From positions 62,001 to 126,000 of the forward strand of contig NZ_JYIJ01000019.1 in NCBI RefSeq assembly GCF_001543895.1: a stretch of DNA of 64,000 nt, read 5' to 3'. Position numbers and translations under genes: made by a program. This DNA comes from Carbonactinospora thermoautotrophica (GTDB lineage: Bacteria; Actinomycetota; Actinomycetes; Streptomycetales; Carbonactinosporaceae). The notes below the pieces were generated by a model, which was not told the origin of the DNA, did not search any database, and saw nothing but the letters and a program-made list of their open reading frames with translations. Positions 49,138 to 61,045 of this stretch are shown here, one piece after another (position 1 is the stretch's first letter; each line of letters starts with the position of its first letter).

Positions 49138-50433
49138 TCAGCACGGTTTCTCACCGGATTCGGCCTGGTAGACGTCGGGAACGCCGTCGCGGTCGGAGTC
49201 GCGGGTCTCCTCCTCGTATATCCGGCGGTACACCCGGTCGCGCAGCCGCAGCAGGACCGCGGCCACCAGCGACGACAGCAGCGAGCCGGTCAGCACGGCG
49301 GCCTTCACCCGCTCCATCCGGTCCGGGTCGGCGGCGAACGCCAGCTCGCCCATGAGCAGCGACACGGTGAACCCGATGCCGGCCAGCACCGACACCGCGA
49401 ATACGTCGTTCCAGGCCAGGCCTTCGGCCAGGGTGGCCCGGGTGAAGCGGGCGGTCAGGTACGTGCCGCCGAACACGCCCAGCGCCTTGCCGACGAACAG
49501 CCCGGCCACCACGCCGAGCGCGGCCCGGTCCCCGACCATCGCGGCCAGGCTCTCCCCGGACACCGACACCCCGGCGCTGGCCAGCGCGAACACCGGTACG
49601 GCGAAGCCCGCTGAGATCGGCCGCACGTGGTGCTCGACCCGCTCGGCCGGCGACCGCTCCTCGCCCGGGTCCGGCACCACGCGGGTGACCAGGCCGAGCG
49701 CGACGCCGGCCACCGTGGCGTGGACGCCGCTGGCGTGGGTGAGCGCCCAGACCGCGACGGCGAGCGGCACGTACAGCCACCAGCCGCGGACCCGGAGCCG
49801 CTGGAGCGCGTAGTACACCGTGACCAGCGCGAGTGCGCCCAGCAGCGCGGGCAGGTTCGGCGAGTGTGAGAAGAAGACCGCGATGATGAGGATCGCGCCC
49901 AGGTCGTCGACGACCGCCAGGGTGAGCAGGAACGCGCGCAGCGCCGCCGGCAGGTACCGGCCGATGACCGCCAGCACGGCCAGGGCGAACGCGATGTCGG
50001 TGGCGGTCGGCACCGCCCAGCCGCGCAGCGCCCCGGGCTCGCCCCAGGCCACCAGCACGTACACGACCGCCGGCAGGATCATGCCCGCCACGGCCGCCGC
50101 GACCGGCAGCGCGGCCTTGGCCGGGTCGCGCAGCTCGCCGACCACCAGTTCCCGCTTAAGCTCCAGGCCGGCGACGAAGAAGAAGATCGCGAGCAGCCCG
50201 TCGGACGCCCACTGCTGGACGGTGAGGTGTAGGTGCAGCGCCTCCGGGCCGAACGAGAACTCGCGCACCGCCTGGTACGCGCCGCCCCACGGCGAGTTGG
50301 CCCACGCCAGCGCCAGCACCGCGCCGAGCAGCAGCAGCGCCCCGCCCACGGTCTCCTGGCGCAGCGCCTCCAGGATGAAGGTGCGCTCGCGCAGCGACAG
50401 GCGGTCGAGTAGGGTCTGGCGGGGCGGCGCCAC
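49138..50433 (-). CDS. nhaA: Na+/H+ antiporter NhaA
   Basis: 431 residues from GTG 50433 behind AGAGGA. NhaA marks include SDGLLAIFFFVAGLELKREL near residue 75, AVPTATDIAFALAVLAVIGR near 135, and LTLAVVDDLGAILIIAVFF near 165 with the paired Asp of the ion site. FTVSLLMGELAFA is near 385. It exports Na+ in exchange for protons at the inner membrane. The C-terminal tail ends with a Ca-loop-like DSDRDGVPD, unusual for NhaA. A DosR-box-like sequence lies 66 bp upstream, which ties it to the dormancy genes around it. Confidence 0.93.
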   Translation of the reverse strand: MAPPRQTLLDRLSLRERTFILEALRQETVGGALLLLGAVLALAWANSPWGGAYQAVREFSFGPEALHLHLTVQQWASDGLLAIFFFVAGLELKRELVVGELRDPAKAALPVAAAVAGMILPAVVYVLVAWGEPGALRGWAVPTATDIAFALAVLAVIGRYLPAALRAFLLTLAVVDDLGAILIIAVFFSHSPNLPALLGALALVTVYYALQRLRVRGWWLYVPLAVAVWALTHASGVHATVAGVALGLVTRVVPDPGEERSPAERVEHHVRPISAGFAVPVFALASAGVSVSGESLAAMVGDRAALGVVAGLFVGKALGVFGGTYLTARFTRATLAEGLAWNDVFAVSVLAGIGFTVSLLMGELAFAADPDRMERVKAAVLTGSLLSSLVAAVLLRLRDRVYRRIYEEETRDSDRDGVPDVYQAESGEKPC

Positions 50434-50498
50434 GGCAGGTCCTCTTCTACGTGAAAAACGAGCGGTTACCTGCCGACCAGACTTCCCGGCGCGCCCTG

Positions 50499-50516
50499 TA
50501 GGCCCGTACAGGCCCC
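50499..50516 (-). promoter_or_regulatory. DosR-box-like site upstream of nhaA
   Basis: The minus strand reads GGGGCCTGTACGGGCCTA, resembling the GGGACCTTCGGCCCT class of DosR sites. It is less good than the sites at 53377 and 54977 (TGTAC centre). Confidence 0.35.
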
Positions 50517-50551
50517 ACCCACCCGGTACGAAGCCGGATGTGAACATAAGG

Positions 50552-50587
50552 GACGGCCGACACCCACGGGGGAAGGCGCCGGCCGTC
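50552..50587 (-). promoter_or_regulatory. Hairpin in the region upstream of nhaA
   Basis: GACGGCCG and CGGCCGTC pair perfectly and can be extended inward through a GC-rich arm, around CTTCCCCC. It lies between the P-type ATPase end (50680) and nhaA, and so may terminate the former. Confidence 0.45.
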
Positions 50588-50679
50588 ACCACACAGATTA
50601 CATGTGAACCCCGGTTGATGCACGTGGAACTCCGGAAAACTTTCAAATGAATTTCGCGACCGGGTGGATCTCGCCGGGG

Positions 50680-53340
<2,661 letters not shown>

Positions 53341-53376
53341 ACCTCCAAAGATCGGGTCCGGGTCTGGGCGGCCCGT

Positions 53377-53392
53377 AGGGCCGAACGCCCCG
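53377..53392 (-). promoter_or_regulatory. DosR-box-like site upstream of the P-type ATPase
   Basis: The minus strand reads CGGGGCGTTCGGCCCT, 37 bp upstream of the ATG. It differs from the better site at 54977 (GGGGACCTTCGGCCCT) mainly by GC for AC in the centre. Confidence 0.5.
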
Positions 53393-53461
53393 GATGACAG
53401 GGTGGTCCGGCCTTCGGGCACACCTGGTGGCATACCCCTTGCAGGCGGCCTGCTCGCCCGC

Positions 53462-54430
53462 TCAGGCGACCCGGCGCCTGGGGGTCGCCGGGGCCGCCAC
53501 GGTGGGGTAGCCGATCCGCAGCAGCATCTGCGGGTACTCCGGGCCGCCGAGGGGGTCGCGCAGGGCCGAGCGCAGGTCGGCCCGTTCCAGCGGGTGCGAC
53601 AGGAACGACGCGGCGAGCCCGCGCGCGGTCGCGGTCAGCAGCACCCGCTCCATGGCCTGCCCGGCACGCAGCCAGTCGGCGCGGGAGTCCTCCTCCGTGG
53701 ACAGCAGCGCGAGCTGGATGACGTGCTCGAACTGGGCCGCGGGCCGGTCCACCAGGTCGGGGGCGAAGTCGCGCAGCGGCACCGCGCGGCCGTCGACGCG
53801 CGGGCCGACCGCCTCGGTGGGGATTCCCTCGCCCCGGGCCGGGTTCACGCCGGTCCAGCGGTCCAGTTCGGCGCGCCGCGCCGGGTCGTACTCGGCGTCC
53901 AGCTCCGCCTCCCGGGCCACCCGCACCGCGTTCCAGGCGTCGTACCCGGTGAGCCAGTCCAGCTGGGCGCCCTCGGCCGCCGCGGCGGCGCGCAGCTCGT
54001 CCCGGACCGGGCCCGGCACCGGGTCGTCGCGGAAGGGGTACCGGTTGGTGCGTCGCAGCCAGATCGCCTCGTACAGCTCCGCCAGGTCACCGTCCCGGCC
54101 GGGCACGCCGGTGAGCCTGGCCACGGCCAGCAGATCCGGCTCCGCCGGGTGGGGGAGCAGCCGCACCGCGCACGCGCGCCCGGCCCGCGCGGCCGCGACG
54201 CGCAGGTTGAGCAGGGCCGCGCCGCACGACAACGTCAACTCCCGCCCGGTCGGGTCGGCGACCGGCAGGGCCCGGCCGGCATCGGCGCGCAGCTCGATCC
54301 GGTCGCCCCGCACGACGAACCGCCACGGCTGGGTGTTCATCAGCGACGGGGCGCGGGCAGCCGCCCGCAGCAGGTCGACCACCAGATCGGCGGGCGGCTC
54401 GTGTCCACCCGCGTTCCCGGTCTCGCTCAT
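53462..54430 (-). CDS. Acg-like nitroreductase-family protein
   Basis: 322 residues from ATG 54430. LLRAAARAPSLMNTQPWRFV near the start is the nitroreductase entry motif of the Acg subfamily (double-domain FMN proteins). AIWLRRTNRYPFRDDPVP near residue 125 and LLTATARGLAASFLSHPLE near 270 follow. Acg-type proteins in mycobacteria are DosR-dependent dormancy products thought to sequester or use flavin. Here it follows the CBS-domain gene by 66 bp in the same direction and probably shares its promoter with the DosR-like box. Confidence 0.88.
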   Translation of the reverse strand: MSETGNAGGHEPPADLVVDLLRAAARAPSLMNTQPWRFVVRGDRIELRADAGRALPVADPTGRELTLSCGAALLNLRVAAARAGRACAVRLLPHPAEPDLLAVARLTGVPGRDGDLAELYEAIWLRRTNRYPFRDDPVPGPVRDELRAAAAAEGAQLDWLTGYDAWNAVRVAREAELDAEYDPARRAELDRWTGVNPARGEGIPTEAVGPRVDGRAVPLRDFAPDLVDRPAAQFEHVIQLALLSTEEDSRADWLRAGQAMERVLLTATARGLAASFLSHPLERADLRSALRDPLGGPEYPQMLLRIGYPTVAAPATPRRRVA

Positions 54431-54495
54431 CAGGGCACCGTCCTTCGCGCAGCGTCGCTGGGTGCGTGCGGAAAGCCGCGCAGCCGTCGACGCGG

Positions 54496-54882
54496 TCAGC
54501 CGGACGCCAGCTGCTCCCGGGTCACCACCCCGAGCGGGAAGTCCTCGTCGTCCACCACTGGGAGCACCTCGAGGCCGCGTTCGTCCATCAGCCGGGCGGC
54601 GGTCGCGGCCGACATGCAGGGCCTGAGGAAGGGCCACCGGGTGTAGTGCAGATCCGTGAGGCGGAGCAGGCGCAGGTACGCCGGGTCGCTCGTCAGGTAG
54701 CTGGCGAGCTGCTGCTCGGTCAGCACGCCGCAGCACCGCTCGTCCCGGCCGATGACCACGATCGGCCGGCCGCCGGCCAGCCGCATCGCCTGGACTGCCT
54801 GCAGCACCGTCGCGTCTTCCAGGATGTACAGCTCCGGGGCGGTCATCACGTCCCTGACCAACGGCGGGGTCGTGGTGCGCAT
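54496..54882 (-). CDS. Tandem CBS-domain protein (Hrp1-like)
   Basis: 128 residues from ATG 54882, eight bases after GGAGG; the GTG inside the ribosome site is rejected. The first CBS repeat is VRDVMTAPELYILEDATVLQ through IVVIGRDERCCGVLTEQQLA. The second, shorter, runs from PCMSAATAARLMDERGLEVL to PLGVVTREQLASG. CBS pairs bind adenine nucleotides. In M. tuberculosis, Hrp1 of this type is a hypoxic response protein of the DosR regulon. A DosR-like box lies 95 bp upstream. Confidence 0.85.
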   Translation of the reverse strand: MRTTTPPLVRDVMTAPELYILEDATVLQAVQAMRLAGGRPIVVIGRDERCCGVLTEQQLASYLTSDPAYLRLLRLTDLHYTRWPFLRPCMSAATAARLMDERGLEVLPVVDDEDFPLGVVTREQLASG

Positions 54883-54976
54883 CGGGGTCACCTCCGTTCG
54901 CGGACGGGATCCGTCCTTCCCTGGCTGGCCGGCCCCGGCCCACAGCCAGCCTCACCGTGGCCAGGCTTCCTTGGTG

Positions 54977-54992
54977 AGGGCCGAAGGTCCCC
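54977..54992 (-). promoter_or_regulatory. DosR-box-like site upstream of the CBS/Acg operon
   Basis: The minus strand reads GGGGACCTTCGGCCCT, very close to the known mycobacterial DosR site class. It lies in the gap between the CBS gene and the divergent regulator gene. Confidence 0.6.
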
Positions 54993-55097
54993 GGCGCGGT
55001 GGCTGGTCGTCCCGAGTCGCGGGCTTCGGGCGGCCGGGTGTCAGGCGGGGCCATCCGGGAAGGCGTCGCGGGCAAGAGCCCGAAGGACCGGCAAGAC

Positions 55098-55112
55098 AGG
55101 ACCTTCGACCCG
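55098..55112 (+). promoter_or_regulatory. DosR-box-like site upstream of the regulator gene
   Basis: AGGACCTTCGACCCG on the plus strand resembles the GGGACCTTCGGCCC class with two or three changes, 58 bp before the regulator start. This would allow autoregulation. Confidence 0.4.
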
Positions 55113-55169
55113 GTCGAGATACCAGGCCCGCGGCCCTAGAGTGGGCTTAGGCCGGGCCAAGGGCTGGAG

Positions 55170-55859
55170 ATGACAGACATGCGTGACGGTGACATCTCAG
55201 GCGAGGCGAGGCGGATCCGCGTCTTCCTGGTCGACGACCACGAGATCGTCCGGCGCGGCGTGCGGGAGCTGCTGGAGGGCGAGCCGGACATGGAGGTGGT
55301 GGGCGAGGCGTCCACCGCCGCCGAGGCGCTGGCGCGCATCCCGGCCGCGCAGCCGAACGTGGCCGTGCTCGACGTGCGGCTGCCGGACAGCGACGGGGTG
55401 ACCGTGTGCCGGGAGATCCGCTCGCGGCTGCCTGAGGTGGCCTGCCTGATGCTCACCTCGTTCGCGGACGACGACGCGCTGTTCGACGCGATCATGGCGG
55501 GTGCAGCCGGGTACGTGCTCAAGCAGATCCGCGGCAGCGACCTGGTGGGAGCGGTCCGGACCGTCGCCGCCGGCCAGTCCCTGCTCGACCCCCGGACCAC
55601 CGCGCGGGTCATGGAACGGCTGCGGGCCGAGGCGGAGCGCCCGCCCGACCCGCTGGCGGGGCTGAGCGAGCAGGAGCGGCGCGTCCTGGAGCTGATCGGG
55701 GAGGGCCTGACCAACCGGCAGATCGCCGAGCGCATGTTCCTGGCGGAGAAGACGGTCAAGAACTACGTGTCGAACCTGCTGTCCAAGCTCGGGATGCGTC
55801 GGCGGGTGCAGGCCGCGGTGTTCGCCACCGAGCTGCGCCAGCAGCGGGCGCACGAGTGA
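55170..55859 (+). CDS. DosR/DevR-like NarL-family response regulator
   Basis: 229 residues. The receiver begins [20 protein letters not shown], with phospho-acceptor Asp68 in [17 protein letters not shown] and the switch region [20 protein letters not shown]. The HTH is [20 protein letters not shown] followed by [20 protein letters not shown]. The text is strikingly close to M. tuberculosis DosR through the last 70 residues. DosR switches cells to anaerobic/NO dormancy after phosphorylation by DosS/DosT. No sensor kinase is in this window. The genes on its left are classical targets. Confidence 0.92.
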   Translation: MTDMRDGDISGEARRIRVFLVDDHEIVRRGVRELLEGEPDMEVVGEASTAAEALARIPAAQPNVAVLDVRLPDSDGVTVCREIRSRLPEVACLMLTSFADDDALFDAIMAGAAGYVLKQIRGSDLVGAVRTVAAGQSLLDPRTTARVMERLRAEAERPPDPLAGLSEQERRVLELIGEGLTNRQIAERMFLAEKTVKNYVSNLLSKLGMRRRVQAAVFATELRQQRAHE

Positions 55860-55907
55860 CCGGGAGCCGCCGCTTCCGCCCCATCCGTACCGCGTGGAAC
55901 GTCTCGC

Positions 55908-57119
55908 TCACGTGACGATGCGCAGGGCCTGGGACGCCTCCCGCCGCGATGCCTTCACGATGGGAAGGGCGGCCGAGGCGATGACCACCGCGACGGTGAA
56001 GAGGACGATCTCGACCGCGAGTACTGGATGCGGCAGCGCCAGCAGCAAGGTCGCGCCGGGCGGCAGAGCTTGGCTTCCGGCACGGCTGGCTACCCAGGCC
56101 GTCACCACAGAACTACCGGCCAGCCCGACCAAAGCGGCCGCGAGCGCGACTGCCACGCATTCGCCCACCATGACCGCGAAGATCCGGCCACTGCGGTAGC
56201 CCAAGGATTTCAGCAGCCCTACTTCCCGGACGCGCGTGAGCGCGAGCCCTCGTACGACGAAGAAGACGACGAACGCGCCGAGGATTCCGCCGAGCCATCG
56301 CAGCATCTTGCTGAGCGCCGCGAAGGAGTCCAGCGCCTCAGGGACCTCTGTGCTGGTCTGGGCCCCGGTCGACGCCTGCCAGCCGGCACGCTGGATCTCG
56401 TCGAGGATTTTCGTCACGTCCTGACCTTCGTCGACAAGCACGCCGACGCTGCTGTAGCCCTCGATAGGCGCGCCCGTGCTGTCCGCCGCATTCAGGTCCC
56501 GCAGCCATTCGGCAGCGGCCTGACCGGCGACGTAAACGGGGTTGCGTCCTTCGACCTGCCAGTACGGTTCGATCAGGCCGACGACCTTCATCTTCTCCTT
56601 CACCGGCACGGTTTCACCGGGGCGTCTGGATTCGTTCCTCACCAGCGTCATCTCCTTGCCGAGGAAGCCGCTCAGGTCCTGCCCTTCCAGGTGGGCGGGA
56701 ATGAGTGCTTGACCGGTCTGGAGGCCGCCTTCTGGTACTCGTCCAGCGCTCAAGGGGGGCGGGAACACCGAGCGGTAGGGCAGCAGCGTCACCGGCACGG
56801 CGTTCGCCGCTCCGGAGATCACGAGGTCGCCACTGAGGGAGTAGGTCCCCTCGGCCTCGGCCACGCCGTTGATCGCTTGGAAGCGTTGTACCGCGGAAGC
56901 GTCCAGCCTTTTGCCGTCGGCGTCGATGGGCGCCTTCACGTGGATGACGCGATGGGACAGAGAGGTCTTCATCCGAGCGGCGAACGCGCGTGGCGTGTTG
57001 TCGACGAGGATGAGGCCGCTGGCACCGCCCATGACGACGATGATGATCACCGCGAACAACATGACGTATCGCGAGCGCAAGCCGGCGACGCCGAGGGCTA
57101 TCTGCTTGAGCGGGTTCAC
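55908..57119 (-). CDS. ABC transporter permease (FtsX/MacB type)
   Basis: 403 residues. One N-terminal membrane segment (YVMLFAVIIIVVMGGASGLI) precedes an extracytoplasmic domain of about 220 residues. The FtsX domain follows with three more (MLRWLGGILGAFVVFFVVRG, IFAVMVGECVAVALAAALVG and VEIVLFTVAVVIASAALPIV). It ends KASRREASQALRIVT. It overlaps the ATPase gene by 4 bp (ATGA-type). The pair is of the LolCD/MacB mechanotransmission class, acting on lipids, peptides or cell-wall enzymes rather than importing small solutes. Confidence 0.9.
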   Translation of the reverse strand: MNPLKQIALGVAGLRSRYVMLFAVIIIVVMGGASGLILVDNTPRAFAARMKTSLSHRVIHVKAPIDADGKRLDASAVQRFQAINGVAEAEGTYSLSGDLVISGAANAVPVTLLPYRSVFPPPLSAGRVPEGGLQTGQALIPAHLEGQDLSGFLGKEMTLVRNESRRPGETVPVKEKMKVVGLIEPYWQVEGRNPVYVAGQAAAEWLRDLNAADSTGAPIEGYSSVGVLVDEGQDVTKILDEIQRAGWQASTGAQTSTEVPEALDSFAALSKMLRWLGGILGAFVVFFVVRGLALTRVREVGLLKSLGYRSGRIFAVMVGECVAVALAAALVGLAGSSVVTAWVASRAGSQALPPGATLLLALPHPVLAVEIVLFTVAVVIASAALPIVKASRREASQALRIVT

Positions 57120-57835
57120 GTGGTTCCTCCTCCCGACAGGGTGCCCCTCGCCGGATCGATCTCCAGCCGGCGATCCGCCCAGTCCGCGACAGCCTGGTCG
57201 TGAGTCACGATCACGACGCCCGCTCCGTGATCGGCGGCACTCCGCAAAGCGCGCAGGACAGCGTCTCGGTTCCCAGGGTCCAGACTCGAGGTCGGCTCGT
57301 CCGCCAGCACGACACTCGAATCCTTCGCGAGCGCGCGGGCGACCGCGACCCGCTGCTGCTCGCCGAGGGAGAGCCTGGTGGGCTTTGCCTTGGCTACGTC
57401 CGGTAATCCGAACTCGTCGAGCAGGGCGATAGCCCGTGGCAGGTTGTCGCCACCGACCGCCAGCTCTAGGTTGGCGCGGACGGACAGATGTTGGATCAGG
57501 TTGACGTCCTGGAACACGAAGCCGATCTGCTCATGGCGCAGGCGAGCGCGCTTCGCACTGCTGGACATCCCAACGTCCTCGCCTGATAACCGGATCTTTC
57601 CCGCATCGGGGCGGTCGAGCAGCCCGAGCAATGCCAGCAGAGTGCTCTTGCCCGATCCGGACGGCCCGAGGATGGCGACGACCTCGCCACGGCAGACCGA
57701 AAGATTCACGCCCGTCAGCACGCGCCGACCCGGGTAGGCCTTTTGAAGGTCCACTGCTTCGATCGCGGCGGGGGTCTGGTCAGGAGGTGGCACTGCCGGC
57801 TCCCTTACGGACTCGTTGGCAGATACGGAAATCAT
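57116..57835 (-). CDS. ABC transporter ATP-binding protein (LolD/MacB class)
   Basis: 239 residues from ATG 57835. Walker A ILGPSGSGKSTLLALLGLLD, Q-loop GFVFQDVNLI, signature RLSLGEQQRVAVARALAKDS, Walker B VVLADEPTSSLDPGN and H-loop VIVTHDQAVADWADR are all intact. It pairs with the FtsX-type permease. The start codon lies beside two dyads (57832-57867) that match the operator of the GntR-linked operon at 61945, so expression is probably controlled by the GntR regulator at 60635. Confidence 0.92.
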   Translation of the reverse strand: MISVSANESVREPAVPPPDQTPAAIEAVDLQKAYPGRRVLTGVNLSVCRGEVVAILGPSGSGKSTLLALLGLLDRPDAGKIRLSGEDVGMSSSAKRARLRHEQIGFVFQDVNLIQHLSVRANLELAVGGDNLPRAIALLDEFGLPDVAKAKPTRLSLGEQQRVAVARALAKDSSVVLADEPTSSLDPGNRDAVLRALRSAADHGAGVVIVTHDQAVADWADRRLEIDPARGTLSGGGTT

Positions 57836-57867
57836 TGTATCAATGACTTAGCTCATTGTGACAATGG
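57832..57867 (-). promoter_or_regulatory. Tandem operator for the GntR/YtrA-type regulator
   Basis: TCATTGTATCAATGA (57832-57846) and TCATTGTGACAATGG (57853-57867) are two dyads with TCATTG/CAATGA arms, at the start of the ABC operon. The same half-sites occur at 61945-61975. Confidence 0.65.
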
Positions 57868-57938
57868 TGTCTTTCCGATCATCCCCGCTTGTCCGGTATC
57901 CGGCCTGCGGCGCGTCTCCCGGCTTCTGCCGCCGGGAC

Positions 57939-59546
57939 TCACTGGTCGAACAGCCGCTCGGCTACGGGCCTGTCGAGTGCTGCCCGGTAGACGGCGTAGG
58001 CGAGCGCGGCGCGCAGGTCGCAGGTGTCCCCGCCCGCGTGCTCACGCGGAAGCCAGGGAACGCCGTGGCAGCGCAGGACTTCGGCCGCGTACGCGTCGCC
58101 GATCCGCTTGGCCTCCTCCCGCGTCTCCCCCGGGGAGCCGGACACAACGGCCGCGGCCACGAGCGTGAAGATTTCGTGGCTGGTCATCTTCCCCGAACCT
58201 GCACGGGCAGCCTGAAGCCAACCGGTCATCTGGTCCCGTGTTCTCCTGGGCGCCTTGCCGGTCGCTACCCACGTCGAGACCGAAGTGAGCGCCGACTGCC
58301 GGGTGCCTGCCGTGGGCCAGGAGGCGACCGTTCTTTCGTCGGGCTCCTGGCCCGTCTGGCGGGCGATCAGCGCGAGCAGCAGGAGGTTCCGGTACGCGTC
58401 CGGGTTCTGGCCCTGCGGCCAAGGCAGGGCCTGTGCGGGACGTGGTCGGCTGGCCGACAGGTCGGCCAGCCGTAGGGCGGCGTCCCGCATCAGGCGCAGC
58501 CAGGGGTCTGCGTCCGTCGGGCCGACGTCACGTAGGGCGGCCGCAAGATCCGGATCGGTTGCCGCCTCGCCGTACGCGCGAGCCAGCGTGAGGAACAGAT
58601 ACGTGGCGGCCGGATCTCCGAGCCGGGTAGCCGGCTCGGGAAAGAAACCCGACGCGTCCTGGCCGGAACCGACAGCTGCTTGTGCCAATTGGCGGTACCT
58701 GGCCTTGAGCACCGGCGAGAGTTCTTGACGATGGACGATCTCGCCGAGCAACCAAAGCAGCCCCACCTCCGATTCGCCGATCGTCCCGCGCTCGAAGCGT
58801 TCAAGCCACTGCTCCACGACATCGGCCGAAACCGGGCGGCCAGCCAGGACGGCGTGAGCGAGCTCCGGCAACTCCCCGACTCGTGGCGCGGCCTGGCCCG
58901 CTGCCGAACTCCGACAGCTGATCTCGGCCAGCCGGCAGATCGCCGCCCGGATGGTGGCTGACCCAGGGTCGTCCGCCACTGCGGCCTCCTCGGCCAAGCG
59001 GCGAACCGCGGGAGCCCGAAGCTTCGCCAATCGTGCTGCGATCTGCACCTTGAGGACCGCGTCCCACCGAACCGGCGCTGACGCCTTGCCCAACAAATCC
59101 GCCGTGGGCGCGAGGCCGCCGCGGGGATCCCGCAGCGAAGCGAGGCCATCGAGATCACTATTTCGAAGCAGGGGGGTCGGATAGGCCGTGCCTGCCAGTC
59201 CGAGGAGCCACACCCGCGCGACACCTTCCCGCTGGTCGAGGACGAGACGGCGGAGCTGCGCGGGCGGCGGCTTGTGAACAGCGGCACCCCCAATACCCTC
59301 TCGGGCGCCGATTGCGAGGCGATAGGCGGTCTGCTCGGCCGACGGACGTGACTGCATGATCTGAGGAGCGGCGAGAAGGCCGTTGTCCGCCCGGAACTGC
59401 TTCAGCGAAGACGGAACTCGACGTTCTGATTCCACGCCGACCGAGCAAGCAGCGATCGGAAGCGCGAGCAGGGCGAACAGCGCCGCCATGAGACGGCGGC
59501 GCTGTTCGGTCCGAGCCTGTCTCAGGCGGCGCCCGCGTAGGCGCAT
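57939..59546 (-). CDS. Large lipoprotein of unknown function (535 aa)
   Basis: ATG 59546 overlaps the end of the upstream gene by 25 bp. The N-terminus is basic and then hydrophobic with lipobox LPIAAC near residue 34, so it should be a lipid-anchored exported protein. The mature part is mostly helical, with repeated Leu/Ala-rich helices, recurring Trp/Pro turns and four or five Cys (for example CRLAEISCRSS and CDLRAALAYAVYRAAL). This resembles an alpha-helical toroid, but no catalytic motif is visible. It lies directly downstream of a secreted-protein gene and next to the ABC system, suggesting a cell-surface module. Confidence 0.75.
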   Translation of the reverse strand: MRLRGRRLRQARTEQRRRLMAALFALLALPIAACSVGVESERRVPSSLKQFRADNGLLAAPQIMQSRPSAEQTAYRLAIGAREGIGGAAVHKPPPAQLRRLVLDQREGVARVWLLGLAGTAYPTPLLRNSDLDGLASLRDPRGGLAPTADLLGKASAPVRWDAVLKVQIAARLAKLRAPAVRRLAEEAAVADDPGSATIRAAICRLAEISCRSSAAGQAAPRVGELPELAHAVLAGRPVSADVVEQWLERFERGTIGESEVGLLWLLGEIVHRQELSPVLKARYRQLAQAAVGSGQDASGFFPEPATRLGDPAATYLFLTLARAYGEAATDPDLAAALRDVGPTDADPWLRLMRDAALRLADLSASRPRPAQALPWPQGQNPDAYRNLLLLALIARQTGQEPDERTVASWPTAGTRQSALTSVSTWVATGKAPRRTRDQMTGWLQAARAGSGKMTSHEIFTLVAAAVVSGSPGETREEAKRIGDAYAAEVLRCHGVPWLPREHAGGDTCDLRAALAYAVYRAALDRPVAERLFDQ

Positions 59547-60055
59547 TTCTCACTCACGTACCCGTAGCTGCCCGGGCCGTCACCGGAACCGCAACTGCGT
59601 ACCGACACCCAAGCCGTACTCCAGCTCGGCCTCATCTGGCCCCTGGTCACCACGTTGTTCGACACGAACCGCTTCCAGCGGACCTCACCCAGGCTGCGTG
59701 ACTTCATGGTCAACGTCGCCTCGGGATTCTTCGAGATGGTGATGGTCGCGGAAGGACCGTGCGCCTCCAGCTCGGACCGGTTCTGAATCCAGTCCATGAT
59801 CCGACCACCGTTGTTCACCAGCATGGTCTCGGACCGCCAGTCACACGCGCTCCGGTACATGGTGCAGTGCCAAGCCTTGACGACAAACGTGCCGTAGCCA
59901 ACGCTCCATCTCGACTCATCTCCGGTCATCACGGTCACTTCGCCGGGTTCCTCCCCGCTCGCAGCCTGCGCGACAGGCGCCGGACCGGCAACAGGCGTGG
60001 CCGCGAGGAGCGCGCCGGCCACGATCGCGGCCATCCTCCTTCGAGTCGTCGTCAC
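59522..60055 (-). CDS. Secreted protein of unknown function (177 aa)
   Basis: GTG 60055 behind AGAGAGGA. It has a signal peptide with Arg-rich start (TTTRRRMAAIVAGALLAATP) ending at AQA-A. The mature part has four Cys (KAWHCTMYRSACDW and VRSCGSGDG..EKCAYAG), many Thr/Ser and Trp residues, and no known motif. It is coupled to the lipoprotein gene by a 25-bp overlap. It is similar in kind, though not clearly homologous, to the secreted protein at 4052-4612. Confidence 0.75.
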   Translation of the reverse strand: MTTTRRRMAAIVAGALLAATPVAGPAPVAQAASGEEPGEVTVMTGDESRWSVGYGTFVVKAWHCTMYRSACDWRSETMLVNNGGRIMDWIQNRSELEAHGPSATITISKNPEATLTMKSRSLGEVRWKRFVSNNVVTRGQMRPSWSTAWVSVRSCGSGDGPGSYGYVSEKCAYAGAA

Positions 60056-60634
60056 TTGTGTTCCTCTCTTCAGACGGTGTTTCTCTCGTTGAAGAGCACG
60101 CTCGGGAAAGCGCTCTCCAGGTCTTCGTCCAAAGGCGGGTTCCACACAGGGCGGGCTTGTTTAAGCCCGCGTCAAAGCCCTCTTTCCCACGGGACACGGA
60201 GGGCGTGAAATCCGGAATTACCTCGCGTTCACCGCGGGTGAGTGGTCGAGAACGATCCGACGCGCGGCCGGATCGAAACGAAAAGCACCAGGAGAAGCGG
60301 ACTCAGTTCTCGTATGCGACGACTGAGGGCACGCGTTGGAAGTGCCGCAAAGCGTTCGGCTTGAGAACTCGCCGGACAATCGCGCTTCGCTTCAAACTAA
60401 GGACCCCCGTCTATAACCCTGCACCGCAGGGTTCCCCCTGTATTTCCGCGAGCCGTTGGGCTCAAGCAACACCCTATGCAATCGGATTCCATGGGTTGCT
60501 GACAAGAGAGCTCGACCGGTGTGCACGGGCATTAGCCGGAAGTCATCGGCCATGCGGCTTCAGGCCAGCGCGTCTGCGGGATCGGCGTGCGCGAGCCACG
60601 GCTCCGAGGCACCCGCCTTGCTGGCCGGAATGCG
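60056..60634. other. 580-bp intergenic region with two hairpins
   Basis: No gene is convincing. GCGGGCTTGTTTAAGCCCGC at 60151-60170 is an 8-bp hairpin with a 4-base loop. AACCCTGCACCGCAGGGTT at 60415-60433 is a second 8-bp hairpin. Either may terminate the GntR operon reading leftward. The GC content is lower here than in the genes, and the promoter of the secreted-protein operon must lie near 60060-60130. Confidence 0.5.
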
Positions 60635-61045
60635 TCAGGTCTGGCGCCCTTCCGACTGGTGTTCCTGGTTCAGTGCGCGACGTACAGCCTCGATGATGAG
60701 CCGATCGTCAACGCCGAGCCGGCGGCTGGCCTGCACGTACCTCCGTGCGGCCTCGTCGAGCCGGAGGCGGATCTGGTCTTTGGTGCTCGTCTCCGTGACA
60801 TCCGCGACGCGGGTTCCCGTCCGGCGGCGGGTGATCACCGTTCCCGCGGCCTCCAGCTCGCGATATGCGCGCGCGACGGTCCCGACGGCCAGGCCCAGGT
60901 CGGCGGCAAGCTGACGTACCGTAGGCAGCCGGGTTCCGGGAGGGAGCACCCCGCTGTCCACGAGGTCGCTGATCTGCGCCCGAATCTGTTCGAACGGGGG
61001 AACCGCCGACCTGGTGTCGATCGAAAGCGTCAGACCTTGTTCCAT
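60635..61045 (-). CDS. GntR-family regulator (YtrA subfamily)
   Basis: 136 residues, ATG 61045 behind GAAAGGTGG. The winged HTH is at residues 16-80 (PFEQIRAQISDLVDSGVLPP, then GTRLPTVRQLAADLGLAVGT, then VARAYRELEAAGTVITRRRT). Only a short helical tail of about 50 residues follows, the pattern of the YtrA subfamily that controls ABC transporters. It overlaps the membrane-protein gene by 16 bp. The matching dyads at 61945-61975 and 57832-57867 are its likely binding sites. Confidence 0.9.
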   Translation of the reverse strand: MEQGLTLSIDTRSAVPPFEQIRAQISDLVDSGVLPPGTRLPTVRQLAADLGLAVGTVARAYRELEAAGTVITRRRTGTRVADVTETSTKDQIRLRLDEAARRYVQASRRLGVDDRLIIEAVRRALNQEHQSEGRQT